In this document: positions 39,901 to 51,424 of the stretch, piece after piece
How the letters are laid out: each line of letters starts with the position of its first letter
Position numbering within the stretch: position 1 is the first letter of the stretch
Assembly: GCA_003342815.1 (NCBI GenBank)
Contig: PTEX01000535.1
Location: forward strand, 55,667 to 119,666
Origin: Eudromia elegans
Lineage: Eukaryota; Chordata; Aves; Tinamiformes; Tinamidae
Direction: 5' to 3'
Length of the DNA stretch: 64,000 bases
Notes under the pieces: model-generated
The model's database searches: none
Seen by the model: the letters and a program-made list of their open reading frames with translations, nothing else
Told to the model about the DNA's origin: nothing
Program-made: the position numbers and the translations under genes

Positions 39901-42900
39901 GAAAACAGGATGAAAGTCGGCCACATGATGTTGAGTAAACAAACAGTCCCTTTGCCTCTCAAAAATACTTTCCACTATACCAATCAGGGCAGAGGATAAC
40001 TCGGAATCACTCGTTTGTCAGTTTTCCATGCTAACTCCAAAATCATGGACTTTGAGAGCATAGCTTGCCTATTCCTATTGCTCATGCAAGATTTCCAAGT
40101 CCTCTCAGCACGTTCATCAGGAAAATCATGCCTCTTTGGTTGCCATGATCTACACTGGCATCAGTGACTCCCGTAGGTATCTGAGGGTTGGCATATTAAG
40201 ATTTTTTTTCACTGTTTCAATCTGACAGATACAGGAAAATATCCAGAAAGATTCACCCTACTTTTAAATAACAGAGGTTTAAAGGCTGTTCTAGAACAGC
40301 TGTATGAGAGAAAGCTAACCTTGCATTAAATTAGTTAAGAGCATCCCTACAAGATAGTGACAAACCTCAAAGGTTAAGGATCATATGTGATACCCTGCGC
40401 AAGTATCTCTCAGATTCTCTGACAGAAGAATCAGGGAAACAACTTGGAGATGGTAACAGGGGCAGGAACAAAGAAAAGAACAGGATAGTCTCCAGCTAAG
40501 AAGCACTAGGGAGCTCTCCTCCAGAGAGCTTTGAGCATGTGCCTACCACCCCTTTCCTGTTGAGTCCTGGGTCTTCAGAGCCCACCCCAAAATAGAAAAG
40601 CATTCCTGCATCTCTTTCAGGAAGGGGCTTGTTTCCAGTCATTCCCATTAGTTCAGTATATTCAAACATTGCTAAGGGACAAATACCCACTTGCCAGATA
40701 CAAATGAAGTCATGCACATGACCAAACAACTAAGGAGGAAAGGTACTCGTCACGCCCCAGTACTACCTGCCACAAAGTGTGGTGAGGCTGAAACACCTTT
40801 CTAAGTTATAACACACACTTCTTTGCTAACCTTTGGGGTAGGGGGAAAGTTAACCTCTCTGCTTCTCTAGAGGAAGCTCAAGACTCCTTCAAGCTTCCCT
40901 GAATAAAGAGAAGCCAGGACCACCGCAGCTGCTCTGTATTTCACAGATGTTAGAGCCATCTACTGGCTCCTTACAGTTTCTCAAGTGGTCTCGGTGGGCT
41001 GAAGAGGCCAAGGATCTACATCCTATGAGACTCCTTCAGAGACAAAAAGCATCAGCGAGCTGACCCTTCCTGCTGGAACATCCCAGGTGACAGGTTCAAG
41101 TCTGTCCTATTTCTCCAAGCACGACTTAACGGCAGAGAAACCAGTGCCTTGCTGCTGGGAGTCCTTCTCCTAGCGCTTGTGTCATGCTGGGAACAGGGTC
41201 CCTGTTGTCTTCTGAAACAGCAAGTTGGTGCCCAGCTAAGCTCTTATCCTCTGGTAGTAGGACATGGTCATGAACTGGAAAACTGAAGAGGACTCGAACA
41301 GCTACATCCCCACAGCCTCCGGAGGGTCCCCTGCACCAAGTGACCCATAAGCAGATTTTGGGCATGACAATTTTATCTACAGTTTCAGTATGGCACAGCT
41401 GTATATTGCTATACTTTTATATCCAGTGTCTCTGGTGACTATAACATTCTAGAAACATTAATACAAGTAATTTCAGCTTAATCATTAAGAATCTTAAAAT
41501 TAGATTAAATGGATGCATCTTTTTATACTACATGTATTTCAAACAACCTGCAGCTCTGTCAAAAGCAACAGGTACCAAAGGGAAGCTGTGTAAAAATCAC
41601 GCGAAGCCCAGCAGCAGCACACAGAGAAGGCCACGGTAGAAGTGTTACAGCTTTTCCTCTGCTCACCATCTCCTTGGCATCAGCATGCTTTTTGGGTCAC
41701 AGAAAAGGGGTTCTGCTGCAGCAACTTGTTTGTTTTGCTGCAGTTCCACAGAAATTGCTGAGGCCTTGGGTCATGGTATGAGACACTGGCAGTACTCACC
41801 TCTGGAATACGGTATGAATCTCACAGGGCATTCAGGTTTCACATCCCAAATCTAGAGGACTTCAGACTACTCAGGGCACTAGCAACTGGTCCGTCTACAT
41901 CCCCTCCTTCTTGCTCCCCAAAATTCACTCACAGACACACTTTTCAGTTAAATGCCCCTGAGCTGGGATTTACCATGACATTTCTATCAGCTGTGACTGG
42001 GAATTTACTTCTACAACAGCCTAGGGACTTCAGCTGATCTCAGACATGCACAGACAACTTGACAACGATGGTTTCCATTTGGGATTTCTAGGTAGCCTTT
42101 TTTAATTCAGCTGGTCAGCATCCAGCTGTGGTGGCATTTGCTGGCTAGATTCCTAACCACTAAATAACTCCTCTTGCCATTTTCCCATCTCAATGTACTG
42201 TAATAGAGATATGTGCAGTGTTTGGGCAAGCAATGTCAGATGAAAGACTTAAAAACTTAGCAAATAAAAGTCTTGCTACTTAATAATTATCCGTGGGAAT
42301 TGTATTTTAATTCTGAAGATATGTCAGTCATTAGAAGTGAATCAGACACCATACTTGATGCATATTCCTCATGAAGATACCATGTAAAATACATCAGATA
42401 TTTTTCCATTAAGACAATTAATTTAAAGTACAGGGAACTTTTATCCCTAGAGACTCATTTAGCTGCATTAGTGCCTAATTGGCAACTTAGAGGAAGCTTA
42501 CCATGCCTACTGTAGCCTTCACTAGCAATACAGGGCAGGGAGTCTGTTTTGGCTGCAGAAATCAAATTCAAGAACGTGGTGTATGTGGCATTACCATGGG
42601 CAAACTGAAGTTCTCATAAGACAACAAAATATTTCTATATCAAGCACACCATCATTGCCATTAGTGTGCTTTTCCCACCCACTGCAGTAGTTAACAAGCT
42701 ACATCCATGCTTTATTCTCAAATTATGAACATGCTGTAATAAATTTAGTTGTGAGGCTTTCAGCTGAGTGACACAGTGAAAAACACAGCTAGCCCTTCTA
42801 TACCACATCAAAGCAAATCTAAACAAAACAAGAGGCTTCTCTTGCTGAGAAAACACACAGAGAGGATTAAATTCGGTTAGACACTTTGCAAAGGTCATTG

Positions 42901-43282
42901 TCTTCCAGTCAATGTCACACAGCTCCCCGACTCAGGAGAGCATTGGAGCTATGTGGAATTCTAATCAGCCCCCTTTGTCAAAGCCCAAGGGCAAGTCCCT
43001 CAGTGCTGCCTTTGAGTGGCACAACTTGCTTAAGAAGAGCAATGCACCTGAGTAGAGCCTCTGCACAGCACCCTGCTCCTTCACTTGGGCACAGGACAAA
43101 TCAGAACCTGAGAAAGCACGTGGCAGAAGTAACTCCAAAGCAGATTTCTGCTCAGACATCCGTCATGTATGGACATAGCATGCAACAGGAATAAGGCAGA
43201 GTGTTTGTTACATTTTCCATACTGAATGCACCAGCAGTTAATTCTCCTACAACACATTTTACAGCAAGAGCGGTATACGTAC
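36961..43282 (-). other. Intron of the long isoform, upstream flank of the short one
   Basis: Sequence between the 43283 donor and the alternative first exon. No additional exon could be supported. The first 600 bases above the short-isoform start carry AT-rich blocks and a GC-rich 'ggctgcggctgccgctatta' segment that may be regulatory, but I cannot show this. Minus-strand frames such as 40496-40729 and 41126-41365 have no family resemblance. Confidence 0.5.
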
Positions 43283-43412
43283 CAGGAAAAGCAACGCGCT
43301 GCTTCCAGCCAACACAGTCTAAGCCTGTTGGAGTACTCTGGGAAAATGGATGCAGCTTAAGCGGCAGAACGTCAAAGGCAACGGCAGAAGTAACAGATGG
43401 ACCCATCTCAGC
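43283..43412 (-). CDS. ARHGEF4: ASEF-family RhoGEF exon, end of APC-binding region
   Basis: A 130-base exon with a strong acceptor (CCCCTCTATCGTTGCAG|GCT) and a good donor (CCTG|GTACGT). It enters in phase 0 and leaves in phase 1, encoding 43 codons plus one base. Residues 16-36, around LPLKLHPFSQSTPTGL and DCVGW, match the conserved end of the ASEF APC-binding region. Human ARHGEF4 has LPRRSHPLSQSAPTGL followed by NHMGW, colinear without gaps; SPATA13 has a related FSQSTPIGLDRVG. The LP, HP, PTGL and GW positions favour ARHGEF4, while the F, T and LD positions resemble SPATA13. It joins in frame to the exon ending at 48124. The next exon should begin the acidic linker and SH3 domain and is not in the window. 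The frame also runs a few codons past both splice sites, which I treat as intron. Confidence 0.87.
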
Positions 43413-46400
43413 CTGCAACGATAGAGGGGAAACAAAGGCACGGCATTAAACTTAGATACCCCATAGTACAAAATATGGCATCCATCATGGAACATCTCTT
43501 TCCACCTTTGATGCTTACTGATGTAAGCAGTATATTAGTAACATTTGCACACATGGATGACTATGGCTAGAGCTCAAAAAACATACTTAGAAGGCAGCAA
43601 AAACTGAAAAGTGCCAAGAATCGTGGGATAACTGAGTACTGTCTAGGTTCTACCTCGTTCTGAACACATACCTACTATCACTACCACCCCTTCCTTTTTG
43701 CAACTTTGCACGTCTCCATCTTTCACTGAAGCAAGAGTTTGGGATGCTGAGGTCCAGCAGTTTACCCAGGATCCTTCCCTCTCCTGACTAGCCCATACTG
43801 CATCCTGAAATCTGCTTCCTGCTACCATTTTAAGTGTCCAGATGAGCAACTCTCCTATCAAGGCCTTCTTTTCAGAAAGCAGCTATAAGACAAAACATCC
43901 TTCCAAAAGGAAACAGCAAGCCAAGAGCACTGAGCAGCCACACACTGGCCAAGCGGCTGAGGATGCTGCCTCGCTGTGCCCAGTTTGCCTTAGTTTTCAC
44001 AAACTTACTTTCTGGAAACAAGGAGAGAACAGTCAGTATTTTGGCACATACAGCTCCCAAGTGAGAGCAGGAATCCTGTTCAGGTTAACCAAGCAACACT
44101 TGTTTATTTAGAACATCCTGACAGAGCCCAGGTGGCAGCACAGGCTCTTCCAGAGACAACCAGATCAAGCAAACAGGGCAACATGCTGAACTGCAGCTCC
44201 AAAAATGCCATCAGCGAAGGCCAGGCTATTTACAGGGAAGGGAACAGAAGACATTATTGTCACATTTAAGACTAGGAAGCAGGATACTGCCCCAGGGCCA
44301 TTTCATTTTTATTACTGCTCAGAATAACATAAGAGATTTTGGGTCCAGTCATTATTTGACTGCTATACTAGGGAATATAGTGCTTCTCAGGCAAAGGGAA
44401 TATAGGCAATCCCAGCCAGGGAAAGGAAGCACTTCCACAGATCTTAGCAATATGTGGGCAGGGTTTCTCCATTCCCACAAGGAAAGGAATGGGAAAAGAG
44501 GGAGCAGAGTAAAGACCCTCTCTTCTACACTTTCTTCCATGAGTTCAAGAGGATCATTTCTAGGCTCATAGGCACAGACTACTCCCCACTGAACAGCTCA
44601 GTGCCTGGGAGAGGCATTTATCCCTGCTGCATGTCTGTGGTTTGTTAGGTGCACAACAGAGGGAAATTTATCTTATGCAACCCTCCCTCCAAAGTGCCTC
44701 TGCGGTGCCCATGGTGCTGATAATCCTGCTAGCACATTGCAAAACTTCATTTGCTTGTATTTTCAATGAGGTCGCATTAGGTGACCATGAGCAGTATCCA
44801 GGACAATAAGCTAAAGATCTATTTTCACTGCCTCTCATTTCTCTCTCATAACAAAAGCAGAGCTTTTTCTGTACCAGCCCCCTCTGGGTATATTCCCCTG
44901 ACGTGCCTTTTAGGAATCTCTCTAATTTGGCAGTACAGAAACTGTGCTCTGACAAATGCACCCAGAAAGCACATCTTTGCCTCCAATACCATGTATTGCA
45001 GAGGCATCTGCCATAACAGTCGGGTTTTAACTTTTTGTTGAAATAGAAAAGAGAAGGATGGGAGCAGACAGGCAGTTAGAAGGTATCACTAAAGTAGTTC
45101 CTCCAAAACTAATTCCCCAAACAGAGCCCATGAGCGTTACAGCGTTATGTGTATCAGTGGTTTGGGACACTGACTTGCTCCAGCCGGGGCATTTATGCTG
45201 CATTTCACACTGTGAAACCCTCCATGACACGAAGGGCAGAGTCTAGAGCCAAGCAAACAAAAATCCATTCACTCGATCACATGAGTTCTTCTTATTCCAC
45301 TTCACGGGAAGTAGCGTTCAAAGGTTTGTCATGACCAGTTAAACGGTAACACTTTAAGGTACAAGATCAGAAGATGCTCAGCTTATTACTGGTAGCATTT
45401 CATTATAAGGGACAGCTGGGTCAAGCTTGACTCTAGGGATTTACACATACTGCTCCCATTGAAAGAAGATCAGCAGCTTACTGGACCTGAGCAAAACAAA
45501 GACCAATTTTTGGTGTTGCTTAGAACTGATATTTCAGGGGCTATTCTTTAGTTTAAAGGTAGTTTCTAGGCTACTTATATCCATCTCCCTCTGAATCCCA
45601 ACTATCAGCCTTTAAAAAAGTCTGCTATCACTTCTCTATTGCTTTCCATAAACTGATGCAAGTAACAGAATAACAGCAAAAACGGGCACTGACGGCTGAG
45701 AATTTGTTTTCCATTCCTCCCCAGTCTGCCCTATTTAGCTGCTTCCACAATATTGCAGCATTACATCACCTTGCATGCTGACCTGATCTTGACTTAACAC
45801 AATATGACTTGTCATAACTGAAACCACACATCCCAAGGCAGCCATGTGTCAGAAGACATCAGACTTGCCGTTTCAGAGCTCCAAAGCCCCCTACAGTTGC
45901 CTAGATTCAGTCACTAAACCACAAAAGACAATAAATGTCTTACAAAGCTTCTTTTGTGGTAACTTATTTCTCTTTATAAAAAGGGAATGGGGCAGCCTTC
46001 TAAAGCTGCCCCCAATGATGCAGCTTGTGCCAGCACTCCCACCACATCTGGGGGAATGAATAAAGGCAAACATTGTATTAATTTCAAATACAGCCTAGGC
46101 CTGTAGTATTACAGTAATAGAGCACTGCAAATACAGAATAAAACACAATAGGAAAGAGAAACAACACAGTAACTATTAAAGCTAAACAAGACAGACTACA
46201 GAATGCAACTGCAGGGGCATATAGGAAACAGGCCTTGAATCTCAGGAGTTCTCAGTGAAATTTACCCCTGTATTTTCTTAAGCCATACACAAAAATAAAC
46301 CAAAAACCTAATCCACATAGCCCTAAAACAACAAATAATAACAATAATAATAATAATAATAATAAATACTCTGCACATTGCTATATAACCTTCCACTCAC

Positions 46401-48123
46401 CTCCACTACCCAAAGCCTAATACACCACAAAAGCACCTTAAAGCCAATGTCCCCCAGGTGTGTGCAGTTAAGTGAGGAAACCTCAGTGGGAGCAGAAACA
46501 GTTGCTACCCATTACACAGCGATCACAATTTAAAGGTAAGTAGTACCATGACAAACCAGGGGGAATGTTTAAAGGAGAAGCTGTTTTCCAGCAGGCTATC
46601 ACCAAAACAGTATTTGAATTGGTGGTTCTAGGAGGAGTTTCTGGTCACTCCTTCTAGAAGCAGTAGTGGTCTCAGAGCTGGCCAACATATTCTGCAGCAT
46701 GGGCTAGATTTCCATCACTACCTGCATTGTCAAGCAGAAGTGTTTGTAGTGTGTTATATTTAGGTTTGGTGATAAACAGAAGCCAGGATGCCAGGGATAT
46801 GCTTTCCCTAATCATTTTTTCACAAGTTGGAGCAAGGATGAAGAATACCACAATTACTTTTAATAGTAGCACCCAGGCCTCAGGAGGACTGTTCATTCTC
46901 TTGGACACAGAGGTGCCAGTGGGGCTGAGCATCCTCGCTAACCTGAAGACTGACAATGTCTGGTAGAATCATGACCAACACTCACCGAGTCCTCAGCTAG
47001 GTATATTCTGAAGAGGGAAAGAAACAGAGTAGTGCAGGTTCTAGCCTCTCAGTTCTTCAGAAACCATTTTTGTGGACTGGTCTGGCTTTCTGCCCTGGCT
47101 GTCCCTTGGCTTTGACATGAAGTGCCTCACAGAGGCTTACAAGGCAGCAGACTCAGTCCTGAGCCCCCTACACAAGCTCAGCTTTGCCTGCTGATGGGTT
47201 TCTGCCTCATCATCAGCAGATCAGGGAGCATCAGGCCTCAGCTTCCTCAGATCTTGCCAGAAACATGCAGCAAGCACAACAGAGAGAAAGGGAAACAAAT
47301 GAAGAGAACAGGCCAAAGAGAAAGCCCTGAGGAAAGGTCTTATTTGAAAATCTGCTACTTTCAAACTTACTCAAAAATTCTTCCATATTAGCAGCAAAAG
47401 TTGCATAGACTTTTGCCTCAACCTCATATCCTTTTTTACACAGAAGCTTGGTGTTTTGTATGTAAGAGCTAAATTTGGCTCCTAGATGCAAATTCATGGT
47501 TCCCCCCAAAGGGAACAAGCTTTAGCTCTAGATGCAAGAGAACTGGATGCCATAAATGTGAGTCATAGCAGCCACAAAGTTTGTCATAAGCAATCACAAC
47601 CCTGATCTTAAAGTCACCCATGATGCAGAGAAGATTACTAATATGTAAAACTCCAATGGCAACGTGCTCTCAAGCACTTCCCAGAGGAATTGCTGGAAGT
47701 CTTTCTTCAGAAGAACAGAGCTGGCCTCAGATACAAGAGATTCTAATTTATAGGTCACTTTCCAAAGCAATACAGCAATGCTACAGGGCACTGAATTAGA
47801 TTTCATCAGTTTAATTTATACTGATACAAGACAACTTTGATGTGCTCCTTGTTCTCCCCATCTTTGGCCTGCAGAGCAATCTGATGCAATCACAAGCTAT
47901 TGTTCAACACAGCAGCAGGCAGGGACTAAAAGAACCTCTCACCTGCATGGGTGAGTTTGGTGCTGGAGAATCAGTCTTCGCAGATTAGCATGCCCACAGA
48001 TAAGCAAAGAGAACTGGTCTAAGATGTAGTGCAAGAAGAGGAATATGACGACAGCAGAATGGAGCAACCAGAGCAGAGAGAGGAAGACAGTGCCAGAGAA
48101 TGAGGAGGATGGTGGTTTCTTAC
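43413..48123 (-). other. Intron between APC-binding-region exons
   Basis: About 4.7 kb bounded by a donor AAA|GTAAGA at 48124/48123 and an acceptor at 43413/43412. It contains an (AAT)n microsatellite and no supported exon. The stretch near 45060-45240 has an even base composition and short frames on both strands but matches no element I know. Confidence 0.7.
46333..46366 (+). repeat. (AAT)n microsatellite
   Basis: About nine AAT/ATA units in tandem, preceded by imperfect 'aacaataata' units. A likely polymorphic trinucleotide repeat inside the intron. Confidence 0.9.
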
Positions 48124-48450
48124 TTTTAATTGGTGCTCTGGGAGGTGCTGCAATTGAACTTCTCTCTCTGGCTGTGTCTCCTTCACTAGCTTCCCTTTTT
48201 GGTTCCTCTCCATCCAGACATCATCGAAGCTGAAGCACTTATAAAGGGGTTTAGGTGTCTTCCTTCTCTTCTCTGGAATCTCCTTGGCCTTTTCATCTGG
48301 AGCAAGGAAGGAAAGCCTCCGAGCTTGGCTTTCCAGGGCTGAGAGCGGGCGTGGGGATGGTGGAACCTGGGGGGGCCTCCTTTTGTGAAGGGGAACCCAT
48401 TTTTCACTTGGCCTCTTTTCAGGTGGTGTCTGACACTGCTGTTTAGACTC
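48124..48450 (-). CDS. ARHGEF4: ASEF-family RhoGEF exon, start of APC-binding region
   Basis: A 327-base exon, exactly 109 codons, phase 0 at both ends. The acceptor is TTGTAAAACAG|GAG (weak pyrimidine tract) and the donor AAA|GTAAGA. Residues 24-35 (RRPPQVPPSPRP) are a proline-rich segment with a class I SH3-ligand pattern, RxxPxxP. Residues 73-90, SFDDVWMERNQKGKLVKE, match the opening of the human ARHGEF4 APC-binding region (SVDDLWLEKTQRKKLQKQ). Distance from this motif to the HPFSQS motif of the next exon is 56 residues, against 55 in human ARHGEF4. Family knowledge: this region binds the armadillo repeats of APC and works with the SH3 domain to hold the exchange domain inactive. The weak acceptor suggests the exon may be alternatively used. 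The call as coding is firm; paralogue choice is less so. Confidence 0.88.
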
Positions 48451-51424
48451 CTGTTTTACAAGCAACATGTGAAAACACAAGGTTTGTTGACTGGAAATTT
48501 TATTTGCTTTAAATCAGGCTGAAAAGGGGATGACATAGCTCAGTTGTCTGGTTCTTCCATACTTCCATGAGGAGGGGAAGGCTGAAAGCAGCCTGTCCTA
48601 CCCTCCTGAGGCCTACGGGTACTCGAAGCGGCAGCTCTGCTGCCCTTCCAGACAGTGTTATACCCATTCCCTCTGTGCAGGACCATGCCCTTTTCACCTC
48701 CCATCTTTTCACCATCCATGGCATATTACAATAACACTACATGTAGGATTTAGGTCACTCTGCCTGTAAGGTATTGTTTACAAAGAGGTCTTTTTAAAAA
48801 TGGAATAATGCCCAATCTCATCGGTCTGTGCTTTTCCCAGTGTGCTCCATCTACAGAAAGTGAAAATGCTTCCTCGATGCCTGCAGGGCTGACATATTAA
48901 ACTCATTGCTTTGCATTTGACTCTTACTCTCTTATATATAAGAGAATATATCTATATAGAGAATATAGAGTACTGTGTATAGCTGCACAAAACTGTATCT
49001 TTTGTAGTAGAAAAAAATAAAATCAAGCATGCCCTGAGGAATCAAACTTTTAATCCAGGTAGCATCAGTTAAAGACAGCAAAATTTAAGGTGGAAGATAA
49101 CTGTATCGAGGAATGAATGATCTCAGGGATCTCATTTTGCGCCAGAAATGTTTTGTCTTGACAACAGCACCGCTCCAGACTTTCACAGTTCACCTGAGGA
49201 ACCCAGACACAACAATCTTAATCAATTTCCCACTTCTGCTCATAATGCTTCTGAGGAAATCTGTTGAGTGAAGGTACTCTGAAAACTCATGGACTTCTAG
49301 GCCTCGCATACAGATGAGCACAGACCAACCTTGGGTCTAATCAAGACTCATCAGGAACACTGTGAAGCCAATTCCTGATATATTATGCCACATCTTTGAG
49401 AAATCCCAGAGAATCCCATACACTATCCATAAAATGGTGGCTGTTCAGCAGAGGTAGATATCAGCCAGATGTATACGTGTTGAAATTCGGAGATTTCAAT
49501 ACAGCAACTTTGTGTAGGACTGAAGAACTTGAGTGAATGACCCTTATCCCTCTGTGCAATCCCAAAGATGCTATACTAAACTCTGAAAAATCTGAAGCCA
49601 CTCAGGAAGCGAGTGGCAACAGGGGATCAGAATGGTAGCTGATCCATTGGAGTTTGCTGCACCACTACAGCATGAAAAAAATGGAGACCACTACCAAAAT
49701 ATCTGGTTGGGAGCTTAGGGAATACACATGTAGCTCCTTGGTGGAAGGCATGCAGGAATCTGAGCTCCAGCAACTCCACAGTTATGCATTTTTCTAGCAT
49801 TCCATCAAGTCATGCCCTCTACCAATGTCAAACATAAATTTGTTTTTTCTTTTAATCCACTGTTAATGTTGTGGCCCTTCGGGTTAGCAACATACGTAAG
49901 GAAGATCATCCTTAATGTTTAGATTATGTTAAACCGGTTTTGGAAAGACTTAAGACTGCAAGTATGCTTTGTTCCATGTGTCTGCTGTATTTTCAGAAGT
50001 ACCCAATAAAAATAGCTTTACTTATCAAAAGCTGCTGGCTACAGAATTGGGTACAGTTCTACTTCATTTCACAATGTCAAATAATCCTACATTGGGAATA
50101 AATAAAAGTCTATCTACTTTCATAGATTAGATGTTGTGTCCTGAAAGCCAGGACAGTTACATGCATTTCTAGGCTCTAGCTGCATTTAACCAGTTTCAGG
50201 TATCATATTCTGCAGTCCTCAGAAGAATCAGTAACATTTAACCATTGTTGTACAGCTCTGATTTTCATTGTTTCCCTTAAATGACTTTAATCATCAAACT
50301 AAATATTTATTTGCTCCTAACTGTTGCATTTGAGGATGTGGGTTTGCCTCTTCAAGGCTTGACACATGCCCCTTCACTCTATCCTCTTCTAGATCCTCTT
50401 TTGGATCCTCCTATTTGCAGCCAATCCTTAGCTGCAGAATTTATCAGTTCTGGATTCATGAGTGCTCTCAGAAGTACCTGCTTGGGGTGCTGCTCCAGAC
50501 AAAACGTCTCTCATCCTCCCTCAATTGCCACTTTTGTAAACGGGCTCAACAAAACTTGTCTGCCCATTTCTTAATGTCAAAACTCATCAACACGACTGAA
50601 AAAGTATCATGGGAAGGGCCAGTCACTCTCTGGTGCTTTGGGCTTGGCCACAGAAAGAGATTCCTAAGCTCTCAGCCACTAACAGCTTGGGATAAACTGC
50701 CACCTGACAGAGGAAGTCTCTGTTTTTAAGGGCCTGAATCAATTGAGAAGCCATTACCGAATATATGCTCTGTGAAACCCACTCTATGACAAATTAACTA
50801 ACAGATTACCAAGATTAAAATACAACAGCAAAAGAAAATGCAGACAAAGCTCAGATTTTTTTTTTCTTTTGTTCACAGTACAAAAACTGGAACAGGACTC
50901 CAGCGGCAATCAAGGGAGAGCAATGGTGACTGTAAAACACTTGTGAATTTTGAAAGACATCTAGTTGCTGTCTAAAAAAAGATTTTACTTCTAAAAAGTG
51001 GCTGCTAGCAACGGGAACGATAGTGTCTTGCACTCTCAGATATGTCTTTGCTACACAGTCATGAGGCTCAATTCTGCCTCTTTTTAGATGTGTAAGATGC
51101 AGCTCAACATTTGGCTTTAGGAAAGGGCAGTGTCTGTGCAGTCTGTCTGAGGCATATTATGCATTTGAACTATAGTGGTGACTCCATTCATATGGATTTT
51201 TGTGGTAAATACTCCCTTAAAACTAGCATCAATTCATATTCTCTGAGCACAGGAACTCAAGAATTAACTAGCGTGCCCCGTCTTAGACAAAGTGGTACCT
51301 TTATGCACCAGTCTAGCTAGTGGCTTCAGTCATCTAGTAACAGTTTCACTGGAATTTCTTTGCCACATTACCAGAAAAGACTCTGCAAACCAAACCAGCC
51401 AATTATTTCCAGACAAGCACTCAC
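48451..51424 (-). other. Intron after the large exon
   Basis: Nearly 3 kb between the donor GATGAG|GTGAGT at 51425/51424 and the acceptor at 48451/48450. It includes an AT-rich imperfect palindrome at about 48938-48972 (tatatataag and agaatatatc units) and a GC-richer patch at 48530-48725 with two overlapping minus-strand ATG frames, discussed under findings. Nothing else is supported. Confidence 0.65.

Noticed and set aside
46333..46366. CRISPR-like or satellite array
   Set aside because: A plain AAT microsatellite with no spacers; no CRISPR array or other prokaryotic feature exists in this eukaryotic window.
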